This document shows positions 32,417-42,800 of a stretch of DNA of 64,000 nt, piece by piece (the first letter of the stretch is position 1; each line of letters starts with the position of its first letter). Position numbers and translations under genes: made by a program. The notes beneath the pieces were generated by a model that saw nothing but the letters and a program-made list of their open reading frames with translations, was not told the origin of the DNA and searched no databases. Source of the DNA: an uncultured Poribacteria bacterium (GTDB taxonomy: Bacteria > Poribacteria > WGA-4E > WGA-3G); NCBI GenBank assembly GCA_951828385.1, contig OX639973.1, forward strand, positions 1,302,001-1,366,000, written 5' to 3'.

Positions 32417-33652
32417 ATGCAATTAGAATTTTCGATACCCACAAAAATTGTCCGTAGTGTCAGTGAAATAACGAACCTGCTGAAACAACTGATAAACCAA
32501 CAACCGGAATTTCAGAATGTAAGGGTACAAGGAGAAGTATCCAATTACAGTCGCTCCGGTGCTGGACATGTCTATTTCACGCTCAAAGAGGGTAACCATC
32601 AGATCTCCGTTGCCATTTTTCGGAGTGATGCGACCCGCCTCAGATTTTTACCGAAAGACGGCGAGGAGGTAATCGTACAAGGGCAGCTGAGTCTCTATTC
32701 CGCGAGGGGGCAATATCAGATTGTTGGTCGAAACGTGGAACCCGTTGGCATCGGGGCGTTGCAAAGAGCCTACGAGGAATTGAAGCAACGACTTGCAGAC
32801 GAAGGATTGTTTGATGACATCCACAAACAACCGTTACCAAGATACCCGCGGAAGATCGGCGTTGTCACCTCAGAAACAGGCGCAGCAATACAGGACATCC
32901 TCCGACAACTCCGTGAACGCTACCCGCTAGCTAAGGTGCTACTACATCCGACGCTTGTCCAAGGTGACGGCGCGGCACAAGGGATAGCTTTCGCGGTACA
33001 AGCGATGAATCAGCGAGATGACATAGATGTACTCATCGTCGGTCGCGGCGGCGGCTCCATTGAAGACCTCTGGGCATTCAACGAAGAACGCGTCGCACGT
33101 GCTATTTTCGATTCCAGAATCCCTGTCGTTTCCGCTGTCGGACACGAAACGGATTTCACCATCGCCGATTTCGTGGCGGACGACCGAGCCTCGACTCCCA
33201 CGCATGCGGGACATATCGTACCAGATCAGGATGAACTTTTCGCACAATTAGACGGTTTCGATGCACGGCTGCGCACCACAATTCAGAACCAATTGAATAG
33301 CAACGCGACACGGATCCAAGAACTTGAGACGCGACTTGCACCGACACAGCGTAAAGACGCTATCTACCAACGCTATCAAACAGTAGATACCTTAGATGTG
33401 GCGTGTCGATCGGCTGTAGGACGTAAATTTTCTGATAATGAAAACAGACTTCATACACTTGCCCAACGGCTTGACGCGTTGAGTCCGTTAGCCACGTTGA
33501 AACGTGGGTATAGCATCAGTCGAAAAACAGATGGCGAGGTATTAACAACAACTGAACAGGTATCCGTTGGCGATAGAATTGAGGTTCAACTGGTAGCGGG
33601 GCATCTCGCTTGTCGGGTTGAAGAATTTCTGGACGAAGACCATCAAAAGTAA
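32417..33652 (+). CDS. xseA: Exodeoxyribonuclease VII large subunit
   Basis: 411 aa. The N-terminal OB fold contains QNVRVQGEVSNYSRSGAGHV and YFTLKEG; the catalytic domain has RKIGVVTSETGAAIQDIL, DVLIVGRGGGSIEDLWAFNE and PVVSAVGHETDFTIADFVAD, then RASTPTHAG. The C-terminal helices are the long coiled region that binds XseB. Family knowledge: with XseB it degrades single-stranded DNA to short oligomers. The next gene but one spacer is xseB, 95 nt downstream, in the usual order. The start has no Shine-Dalgarno sequence and lies right after a palindromic repeat. Confidence 0.95.
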   Translation: MQLEFSIPTKIVRSVSEITNLLKQLINQQPEFQNVRVQGEVSNYSRSGAGHVYFTLKEGNHQISVAIFRSDATRLRFLPKDGEEVIVQGQLSLYSARGQYQIVGRNVEPVGIGALQRAYEELKQRLADEGLFDDIHKQPLPRYPRKIGVVTSETGAAIQDILRQLRERYPLAKVLLHPTLVQGDGAAQGIAFAVQAMNQRDDIDVLIVGRGGGSIEDLWAFNEERVARAIFDSRIPVVSAVGHETDFTIADFVADDRASTPTHAGHIVPDQDELFAQLDGFDARLRTTIQNQLNSNATRIQELETRLAPTQRKDAIYQRYQTVDTLDVACRSAVGRKFSDNENRLHTLAQRLDALSPLATLKRGYSISRKTDGEVLTTTEQVSVGDRIEVQLVAGHLACRVEEFLDEDHQK

Positions 33653-33747
33653 GAAGCTGCTGACCCCTAATTACGGATTGCCGACTGCTGACGGAAACTG
33701 GTAACTGACAACTGATAACTGACAACTTTTTTCTAATGGAGATAAAC

Positions 33748-33936
33748 ATGACCTTTGAAGAAAAACTCGCAAAACTGACTGAGATCGTTGATAAACTTGA
33801 AGCGGGCAACGAACTGCCGCTTGAGGATTCTCTCAAACTCTTTGAGGAAGGTGTCGGCTTGGTCTCATCGTGTCGGGAGATGCTCGAAAACGCTGAGCAG
33901 CGGGTAGAAAACGTTCTCAAAACAGATAACTCATAA
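33748..33936 (+). CDS. xseB: Exodeoxyribonuclease VII small subunit
   Basis: 62 aa from the ATG at 33748, chosen over one 12 nt upstream because GGAG stands 6 nt before it. MTFEEKLAKLTEIVDKLEAG and LPLEDSLKLFEEGV are the two helices of XseB. Several small subunits wrap the C-terminal helix of XseA. A repeat fragment (AACTGACAACTGATAACTG) lies between xseA and this gene. The stop codon is followed 18 nt later by dxs. Confidence 0.93.
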   Translation: MTFEEKLAKLTEIVDKLEAGNELPLEDSLKLFEEGVGLVSSCREMLENAEQRVENVLKTDNS

Positions 33937-33954
33937 ACGATAGGATTAAAAAAC

Positions 33955-35808
33955 ATGTTCTTAGAAAAAATTAATAGCCCAGCGGACCTGAAAAAACTGG
34001 AGATTAGCGAACTTGAAGCACTGGCGGAAGAGATGCGCGCCTATCTACTCACAGTTTTATCCGAGCATCCGGGTCATTTTGCGCCGAACTTCGGGACAGT
34101 TGAATTGGCAATAGCATTGCATAAAGTATTTGACACACCCCGCGATAAAGTCGTCTGGGACATCGGCCATCAGGCGTATCCGCACAAACTGCTTACTGGC
34201 AGAAGAGATGCGTTTCCAACGCTCAGGCAAAGTGGCGGCATCAGCGGTTTTCTCAGCAGAGCCGAGAGTGAATATGACGTTTTTGGTGCCGGGCATTCCA
34301 GCACCTCTATCGCCGCTGCGTTAGGTATTGCGACCGCACGAGACCTGATTAATGAGACTTACAAAGTCGTCGCTATCATCGGGGATGGCGGTTTGACGGG
34401 TGGGATGGCATTTGAAGCGTTGAACACCGCCGGCGACTTCAAGAACGATATGCTCGTTATCCTCAATGATAACAATATGTCTATCTCCGCGACTGTCGGG
34501 GCGTTCTCAAAGCACTTTCACAAGCTCACGAGTTCACCGCGATATAATCTCCTCCGCTCCCGTGTCAAAGAGTTGATGAACTTAATGCCAGCAGATGCGA
34601 AGCAGATCGCGCGTAAAATTGAGGCTTCATTGAAACCGGGGACGCTCTTTGAGGAATTCGGGTTCCGTTATTTCGGACCCCTCGACGGCAACGATTTAGA
34701 GGCACTCATTCCAGTGTTGACAGGCATCCGCAGTTTGTCCGGCCCTATCTTGCTTCACGTGGTAACCGAAAAGGGACGCGGCTATGCCCCGGCAGAAGAG
34801 GATCCGGTCGGGTTTTATAGTGTCAGCGGTCCCTTCAACCTGAAAACCGGAAAAACGATCAAACCGAAACCGCCGACACCCTCCTACACGGAGGTATTCA
34901 GCCGCACACTCATTGAATTAGCGAAACGCGATGCCCGGGTCGTCGGCGTGACGGCAGCCATGCCGGGTGGGACAGGGCTTGATAAATTTGCGAACGCGTA
35001 TCCGAGCCGATGTTTTGACATCGGATTGGCAGAGCAGTGCGCTGTTACGTTCGCAGGTGGACTCGCAGCACAAGGGATGCGTCCTGTCGCTGCTATCTAT
35101 TCTACTTTTCTCCAACGGAGTTATGACCAAGTGTTACACGATGTCTGCATCCAAAACCTCCCGGTCATCTTTGCGTTGGATAGAAGCGGACTTGTCGGGG
35201 CAGACGGTCCGACGCATCACGGTGTTTTCGATTTCGCATACCTGCGTTCTATTCCGAACATGGTCGTCATGGCACCGAAAGATGAGAACGAATTACAATC
35301 TATGGTAAAAACCGCGCTCGCCTATGAAGATGGCCCCATTGCGTTCCGCTATCCGAGAGGCACTGGGGTCGGTGTAAAGATCGCAGCGGAACCACAGGCA
35401 TTGCCTATCGGTGAAAGTGAGATTGTCAGAGAGGGTGAAGATGTGCTTGTCATCGCGATTGGTAACCGGGTTTATCCGGCACTTGAAGCCGCACAAACAT
35501 TGGGTGATATCGGAATTTCAACGGCGGTTGTCAACGCGAGATTTGTAAAACCGTTAGATACTGCAACGATTCTGCCGCTTGCGGAACGTATCGGCAAGGT
35601 AATTACGATTGAAGACGGTGTAATAATGGGCGGTTTCGGCAGTGCGGTCTTGGAAGCACTCGCCGCAGCGGGTATAGCAAACCTCCAAGTTACAAACCTC
35701 GGTATCCCTGACGAATTTATTGAACACGGTGATGTCCAGCACCTTCACGCGCTTTACCAGTGCGATGCTGACGCTGTTGTTCGCGCCGCGCAGAAAATGA
35801 TAGCGTAG
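33955..35808 (+). CDS. dxs: 1-deoxy-D-xylulose-5-phosphate synthase
   Basis: 617 aa. VVWDIGHQAYPHKLLTGR, SRAESEYDVFGAGHSSTS, VVAIIGDGGLTGGMAFEALN (thiamin-diphosphate GDG motif) and the C-terminal transketolase halves (RCFDIGLAEQCAVTFAGGLA, LDRSGLVGADGPTHHGVFD) identify Dxs. Family knowledge: first step of the MEP isoprenoid pathway, from pyruvate and glyceraldehyde 3-phosphate. The order xseA-xseB-(ispA)-dxs-tlyA is common in bacteria; ispA is missing here. The TAG stop lies inside the palindrome CGTAGGG...CCCCTACG that separates it from tlyA. Confidence 0.95.
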   Translation: MFLEKINSPADLKKLEISELEALAEEMRAYLLTVLSEHPGHFAPNFGTVELAIALHKVFDTPRDKVVWDIGHQAYPHKLLTGRRDAFPTLRQSGGISGFLSRAESEYDVFGAGHSSTSIAAALGIATARDLINETYKVVAIIGDGGLTGGMAFEALNTAGDFKNDMLVILNDNNMSISATVGAFSKHFHKLTSSPRYNLLRSRVKELMNLMPADAKQIARKIEASLKPGTLFEEFGFRYFGPLDGNDLEALIPVLTGIRSLSGPILLHVVTEKGRGYAPAEEDPVGFYSVSGPFNLKTGKTIKPKPPTPSYTEVFSRTLIELAKRDARVVGVTAAMPGGTGLDKFANAYPSRCFDIGLAEQCAVTFAGGLAAQGMRPVAAIYSTFLQRSYDQVLHDVCIQNLPVIFALDRSGLVGADGPTHHGVFDFAYLRSIPNMVVMAPKDENELQSMVKTALAYEDGPIAFRYPRGTGVGVKIAAEPQALPIGESEIVREGEDVLVIAIGNRVYPALEAAQTLGDIGISTAVVNARFVKPLDTATILPLAERIGKVITIEDGVIMGGFGSAVLEALAAAGIANLQVTNLGIPDEFIEHGDVQHLHALYQCDADAVVRAAQKMIA

Positions 35809-35855
35809 GGACGAGGGTGCCGCGTCCGCACGGGTTGGGAAACCCGACCCCTACG
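35805..35855. repeat. Palindromic element between dxs and tlyA
   Basis: CGTAGGGACGAGGG on the left and GGGTTGGGAAACCCGACC with CCCTACG on the right form an imperfect palindrome related to the 29-bp perfect copy at 52.5 kb. It supplies the dxs stop codon. Confidence 0.6.
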
Positions 35856-35864
35856 GAGAAAAAA

Positions 35865-36842
35865 ATGCAACGGATAGACATCTTTCTCGTAGAACACGGC
35901 TTAGCGGAGAGCAGAGAACAAGCGAAACGGCTTATCCTTGCCGGTGCTGTAACCGTTAACGGAAACACCCGAATTAAGCCCGGACAGCGTGTTTCTGACG
36001 ATGCGGAGGTCGTTGTTCAGGCACCACAGAGATATGTCAGTCGCGGTGGATTTAAGTTGGAGAAGGCGTTATCTCTCTTTGATGTAGATGTGGAAAATAG
36101 AGTTGCACTTGACGTAGGCGCGTCAACAGGTGGATTCACAGACTGCCTCCTCCAGCACGGCGCAAAATTCGTTTATGCCGTTGATGTCGGTTACGGGCAA
36201 CTCGCTTGGAAACTTCGGACGCATCCACAGGTTCAGTCGATCGAGAAAACGAATATCCGATATTTAACCCCAACACTTTTAAGTAGGGGCGAGGTCACCT
36301 TGAAGAAACCCCCAAGCAAAAACCCCCTACACGATAGCGATGATTTTATCTCTATCGCTGTGATTGATGTCTCTTTTATTTCTCTGCGGACGGTACTACC
36401 GAGTGTCATCAAAATTCTGACACAGCAGAATAGTTGTCAGTCGTCAGTTGTCAGTTTGCAGTTAAGAGGTGGGTTGACTGAATCAGAGTCCTCTTTAACC
36501 GATAACCGACAACCGATAACCGACAACTATAATATTATTGCCCTGCTCAAACCGCAGTTTGAAGCCGGAAAAGCTCATGTGAAAAAGGGTGGGATTGTGG
36601 CTGATAAACAGGTGCATATCCAAACAATAAACAATCTCAGTGTTTTCGTTACGGATAAACTTGGGGCTACGGTGAGAGGGTTGACCTATTCGCCGATCCA
36701 CAAAGACATCGGAAATATTGAGTATCTGCTTTGGCTCACGATTGAACCCGATATGCAAGCGCATGCACCCGAAAAGGACGTTCAACGCCAGCAAACGACT
36801 GCTGAGGTCGTCGCGGAGGCACACGAATTGTTTGACAACTGA
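35865..36842 (+). CDS. tlyA: TlyA family rRNA 2'-O-methyltransferase with two in-frame repeat insertions
   Basis: 325 aa from the ATG at 35865 (GGAGAA upstream); family members are usually about 270 aa. The S4 domain is MQRIDIFLVEHGLAESREQA; then YVSRGGFKLEKAL, ALDVGASTGGFTDCLLQHGA (SAM motif), and IDVSFISLRTVLP with LLKPQFEAGKAHVKKGGIV, which carry the K-D-K-E residues. The surplus of about 55 residues matches two insertions: SRGEVTLKKPPSKNPLHD, and a 33-codon block (NSCQSSVVSLQLRGG to NRQPITDNYN) that is encoded by a dispersed palindromic repeat. Both keep the frame. Family knowledge: methylation of rRNA nucleotides, giving capreomycin sensitivity in mycobacteria. Confidence 0.9.
   Translation: MQRIDIFLVEHGLAESREQAKRLILAGAVTVNGNTRIKPGQRVSDDAEVVVQAPQRYVSRGGFKLEKALSLFDVDVENRVALDVGASTGGFTDCLLQHGAKFVYAVDVGYGQLAWKLRTHPQVQSIEKTNIRYLTPTLLSRGEVTLKKPPSKNPLHDSDDFISIAVIDVSFISLRTVLPSVIKILTQQNSCQSSVVSLQLRGGLTESESSLTDNRQPITDNYNIIALLKPQFEAGKAHVKKGGIVADKQVHIQTINNLSVFVTDKLGATVRGLTYSPIHKDIGNIEYLLWLTIEPDMQAHAPEKDVQRQQTTAEVVAEAHELFDN
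36293..36330 (+). repeat. Degenerate GTAGGGG element inside tlyA
   Basis: GTAGGGGCGAGGTCACCTT and, 10 nt on, ACCCCCTAC look like a decayed palindrome. It encodes SRGEVTLKKP and interrupts the expected loop of the methyltransferase. Confidence 0.5.
36431..36529 (+). repeat. 99-bp GTTGTCAGT palindrome inserted in frame in tlyA
   Basis: TAGTTGTCAGTCGTCAGTTG at the left and CCGATAACCGACAACTA at the right enclose GTTAAGAGG, GACTGAATCAGAGTC and CCTCTTTAAC. The element is 99 bp, exactly 33 codons, with no stop in the tlyA frame although intergenic copies hold stops. Confidence 0.85.
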
Positions 36843-36855
36843 AAACTGAAAACCG

Positions 36856-39800
36856 ATGCGCAAAAGAATCCAAAAAATCTCCATTATTCTCGGCATATCC
36901 TTTGTCATCGTGCTATGCGGGACTTTTTTCTTTCTTCGTTCAGATGCTTTCCTGAATTGGGTAGAAACACGGCTTGCGTCAGAACTGGAAAGTCGGTTAG
37001 CAAAGGACTACACGGCAGATATTGGCGACATAAAAGGCAGTATCTTCGGGAATGTAGCCATTAGTGGCGTTAAAATATCCAAAGAAGGCGAACCGGTAAT
37101 TTCCACAGGGAGCGTTGTACTCAAATACAATTGGCTGGGGCTGCTTACACGCAAATTCGAGGTTACGGAACTGACGGTAGATGCGCCGGAAATTCATGCG
37201 AAACACGCCCCTGATGGTACCTTCAATCTGCCGAATATTCTGCAAGAGGATCCACCAAGTGGAGAGGATTCATCAAGCGACGACGCGCCACAATTCGGTT
37301 TCGCCGTTCAAAACGTTAAACTGGATGACGGGAAAATTAATTACACGGATATACAAAGAGACCTTGAGATAAGCGTTCAAGGCATCAAGCTTAGTCTGGA
37401 GGGCCCGCTTGATGCCTGGCATCACAGAGGCAATTTAAGCATCGAGGCTGGCAGTTTTAAGTTCAACGGTTCCGAAACACCGATTGATAGGTTTGAAGTT
37501 ACTTTTGAGATTTTAGCGACGCGTAGCCGATTTGATATATTCCGGTTAGACTTTGGCAACTCAAGATTGGTAGCTGCAGGGCAATTTCCGTATAGATCAA
37601 CCGGTAATTATTGGTCAATTGACCTTGATTTACAGCGATTGGATGTCGCAGATGTCGAGCAGTTTTTCGGCGAAGGTACCGAACTTGAAAGTATTGTAAA
37701 AGGTAGGATAACGGCAAACGGAAACCTTGATTCCAGCTTCGCCGCTACACTTTCTGTAGAAACCCCAACGTTTTCTATGACACAAGCGGAAAATGATAGA
37801 CGAATTGCACTGACAGACCTAAAAATTGATGCCGGTTTCAATTCACACCCCACCCCTACATTCACGCTAAAAACCTTTAGTGCACAGGTCGCTGACGGTA
37901 CGCTGACCGGCGGCGGGCGCATCGGCCTCCAAAACAGACTTGAAGGCACCGTGATAAACCAACTTCAGCAACTGACCGCGCATCCCCTGGTTTATGAAGG
38001 GCAGTGGGATGCCACAGACGTGCAACTCATACCGCTGCTGTCAATGTTCGTTCAGCTCCCGGAATTCCTTGTAGACAGCACCGGGCACCTCTCAGGAAAC
38101 GCCACGTTCAACGGAAGTAGCACGGACCCCTCAACACTCAATCTCAATAGCAAAATAGAAATAACAGAGACTGTCCTCAATACGGTAGCACTTGCGGATT
38201 CAACACTGAGTTGCATGATTGATTCGGGTGAATTGAAAGTCGATGGAAACCTTGATGCAACCGCGATTAACATCACGGGTACTTTCCCGTTAGCGGAACA
38301 AGATGCTTTGGACCTCCGGATGTCAGGCATTAACTTTGACGATTTGATGAAAATTGTTGACAGTGCGGATCTCGGCGGGATCGGAGAATACACTGCGAAG
38401 TTGTCATTGGACGGCACATTGGCGGGTTCTATGAAAATCCCGAACGCGAGTTTCAATGACATCCCGATCGGCACTTTGGTAGGTAACCTTGATTATCAAG
38501 AGGGACAGGTATTCATCGAAAACGGGCTGCTCACCAAAAACAGGAAAAAAGACATCGTGACAGCATATCAGAGCCGGACCACAATTACCGGCGTTGTGGA
38601 TGTTGAAGGCGATTTCCCTGCGGAATTTCGCATCGTCGCAGACCCCGTTTATGCCCAACACTATCCGAGGGTATTGTTAGGTGCCGAATATCCGGTAGAG
38701 GGTGAAGTTAGAGGTGAACTCAAATTAGATGGAACGCTTATCGACCTTGATGGTAGCGCAGACTTCAGCGTCACCAAAGGCGTGGCGTGGGGTATCCATT
38801 TGGATCCGGTAACGCTGCCGTTACGCATTGAGGATTACAACATCGATCTTCCCAACTTTGAGGTTACCACCCGCGGTCAGAAAGTTACGCTCAATATTTC
38901 AGTAGCCTCGAATGCCGATTACGATCTGTTGCTTGAAAGCGATGCGCCTGTGAGTTTCCAGGCACTTGCAAGCGCAGCGAACATCTCCGATTTCCCTTTT
39001 GGCGGGGAATTTGATGTTCGGGTTGTCGGCACGCTAAAAAAACCGGAAAGTGCTGACTTTCAGATCGAACTGGATTTCTCGGACATAACCTTCTTAGACA
39101 ACGGAGGTGAGACGAAGCACCCACTGGGTGATGCTTCCCTGCACGGCACACTCGTAGCACTGAAAAATGTTACGGGGGAACCGGATCGTTTTGATTTTAC
39201 GGGAAGTGGGTTTAACGGTCAGATTCAGGGGTATGTTAGTATGGATCCTGATAATTCTTATGAATTCGAGGTCGAGAGTGAAGCCCTTGAAGTTAAACCG
39301 ATTCTGCGTATCTTGCATCCCGCACTTGAGGCGGTCGCAGGGACTGCTAATGGACGCGCCGAAATCAAAGGAACGGTGGCAGATCTTGCCCCAACGGGTG
39401 AGAACAAAAGCGATGAATCTGACCAGCCAGTTTACCCTTACGATGTTGACATCAAAATTGACACCAGCCAACTTTACTACGAAAATTCAAAAGGACACAA
39501 GACCCCATTTACAAATGCCGAGCACATTCGATTGTTCCTCACAGATGACAAATGGACTATCGATGCCCTTTCCCTAAGGACATTAGAAGACGCATCACCT
39601 TTTATGGAACTGACAGGGACCTATAATGCAAAGGGCGAGGTCATGGATTTTGAAGCGAAATCTGATGGCTTCTTACTGGCACCCTTTGGCGCAGCGTTGG
39701 GACTTCCGTCTGACATACTAAAAGTTGGAAGCGGTCATTATACCTCAACAATCACTGGCACCGCCAAACAACCAGAGGTCGCGTTGGACTGGGAAATTCC

Positions 39801-42800
39801 GACATTGGATTTAAAAACAGAAGTGGGTGATATTCGCATCAGCGATGCAGGCGGCGCGATCGTATACCGAGACGACTTAATGCGCTTTGAGAAGACTGCT
39901 TTGAAACTTTTGGGTAACGCGGTAGATATAGGCGGCGAGATAAGTGTTTCCCCCGAAGATATAAACAATTCGCAGTTAAACTTCAGCGTTAACGCCCCTG
40001 AATTGGAACTCACGACGTTTAGCGACTTAATAGCAAAGGCTTCCGCAAATAGTATTAAACGTGGGGATCTCACAGGCGGCGTGTTCGCGGCTTCAATAGA
40101 CATCACAGGCACTCCGGCTGAAACTGTTATCGCTGTAAATGCGCGAACGCAAACGCAGCAACCGATTCGCCTCACGGCTAACGTAGACCCGATCACGTTG
40201 GAAAATCTGCATGCGACGGCTACTCTTAATTCGGATGCGCTACATGTCCAATCGGTAGAGGCAAACGGACAGATCGGTGATGGCAGCTACACGGTCCAAG
40301 GAGATGCCTCGTTCTCAACGCAAGACGCAGCGGCACATCAGTTTGTGATGGATGTGTCAGTATCTGAAATCGGGATTGCTGACTTTGTGACCGTGTTGTC
40401 AAGACAAGTTCCACCCTTCCGCGGCACCGTTTCTGGACATGCTAAACTCAGCGGTAAAGGGAACCTGCACCCAGACCAAGTCTCAATAACCGGTGAAGTG
40501 AGTGCGTTGAATTTTCAGGGGTATGGTATTAATTGTACCAATACAACGCCGCTCCAATTCCAATCCGAACGGGGGGATATTACTGCACATCTCCCGTTAG
40601 AACTTCGGAAGTCACGCGATCACGATCATCGTGATGGCGTGCTTCCGCAGAAATCGCCTGAAATGGTGACGACGGTAAATGTTAATATCACAGGAACTCT
40701 TGAGGCACCGGAGATCACAACAGAATGGCGCGGCGACATCAGCGAGATGGAATGGAACGGAAAAGTCGAGTACCGTGATGAACGCATAACACTCGCGGGC
40801 ATTGAGATAAAGAACCGGGCGGGTACGTCAACCCTTACGGGTGTAATTCCGTTCAATTTGGCATTCGCGGGGGTAGACCTACCGGATCGGTTTCCCGATG
40901 AACCGATTGATGTGCGTTTTCGGGGTGAGGAACTACCGCTTGACTTTTTCCCCGGCAGTGATCTCCTCTTTCCAGAAGGAGACGGTATTGTTGACATAGA
41001 TTTAGCCCTACAAGGCACAAGCCGCGATCCTCACATAACGGGGACTGTATCGCTTGAAGCGTTGGAACTTTATTTAAAGAATTTCCACGAACCGATGCGG
41101 AACATGAAGGTGAAACTTGACGCTCGCGAAGATGCGATTGATCTTAAAGAACTCAACTTTGATATGGGAACAGGTTACTGCAGGCTTCAGCAGGGGCAAT
41201 TGGCATTAGACGGATTAACGCCTGAAGACTTCACCCTGGCAGGATTGAAATTTGAGTTATTCCCACTCGGTTCAACGGTCCAGCATGCCCTACCGCCAGA
41301 AATGTTGGAAGAAGTTGAGGGACACCTGAGTACGACGCTCACTGAATTAACAGTGCCGCTTGACAGTTTTCTGACAAAAGGAGAACATACGCCGTTTCCA
41401 CAAATTCGAGAGGTCCCTTCACTCGCGGATATTATGGCAGTCGCAAACGCAACACTATCCATTAACAGTATCCGTCTCGCCTTTAGGATATTGGATCAGC
41501 CATACGACTTCCAAGATCCGCGACCTATTCAGATAGAGCTGAACGCGGGAACAATAACTTTACCGAAAGCGTTTACCCTTGAAAATCAGTACACCTTCCG
41601 AGTCGATCAGACGTTTACTGCTGAAGATGAGAAACCAGAAGATGTCGTCGGCAACGTATACACAATTGAAAACGCAAAAACAACACTCAGTATTGATGCC
41701 GAAAGTCAATGGTCGGTAAATGGAGAATTTGACGCGGCACTGCGGTTTAATAATTTTAATGTCTCAGCGTTAACCGACACTTGGCCCGCGCCTTACCGGA
41801 TTAGGGGTGCGTTGTCGGGAAGCTTACAGATGAGCGGCACCAATAAAAATCCGAAGATAACTTTACGACGACACACGTCTGCCCCAGCTGAACTCTACCT
41901 GCATGACATCCCTATTGACCTGCGCTGGCGAATTCGGTATCAGAACGGGAAATGGGAAATCTCAAAAAAACGGTATGTTGAAGCTACGTTCGGTGGAAAT
42001 CTCCTTACTTTTTCGTGGACGATGCCTTATCACCTTGAGATAATCCCGTTCCTAACGGCACTGCAACGGTCCCCAGAAGCGGTTTGGGACGAACTCCTAC
42101 AGACAAAGATGGACGGTATCTTGGATATTACAGTCGATGATCTTGACATCCTACGCTACTTAGTACCGGGGCTGGAATCTCCGACAGGGACGAGTCAAGC
42201 CTATGTCGCACTCAATGGGACGATGGAAATGCCACAAGCCGAAGGGGCTGTGCGTTTCGACGATATAGGGTTTGAACTTCCAGAAGCCGGCATTCATGTT
42301 AAAGAGACAAAAGGCAGAATTGCGTTATCAGAGCAAGGCGCGACGGTTGAACAGCTGGAGGGTGTGTTGAACGAGGGGCCTTTTTCGATAACCGGCAGTG
42401 TCAAAGCACCGCCAGATGGACGCGTCTGGGAAAACCCGCCGACGATGGATTTGCGGACCAGCATCTCATCCGCGCTTTTTGAACAACCCGGACAGTATCA
42501 AATTCAACTCGGTTCTAATCCGACGCAATTGCACCTACAAGGTGGATTTGATGATCCGTCTTTAACAGGCAACCTGAATATAAGTCAGGGGTATTATAAA
42601 CAAAATTGGGAGGCAGTTGTCAATTGGTTCGCCGGGACTTCCGTAAGCGAAGTGGATGTTATATTGGATTATCCGATCCTTCGCGATTTATATTTGAATG
42701 TTGATATTGATATCCCCGATAAGTTTCATGTGCGCTCATCTATCACGGGACCGACAGACATTGAAATTTCCAGTTCCGGCGGTAAACTCATCGGTCGGAT

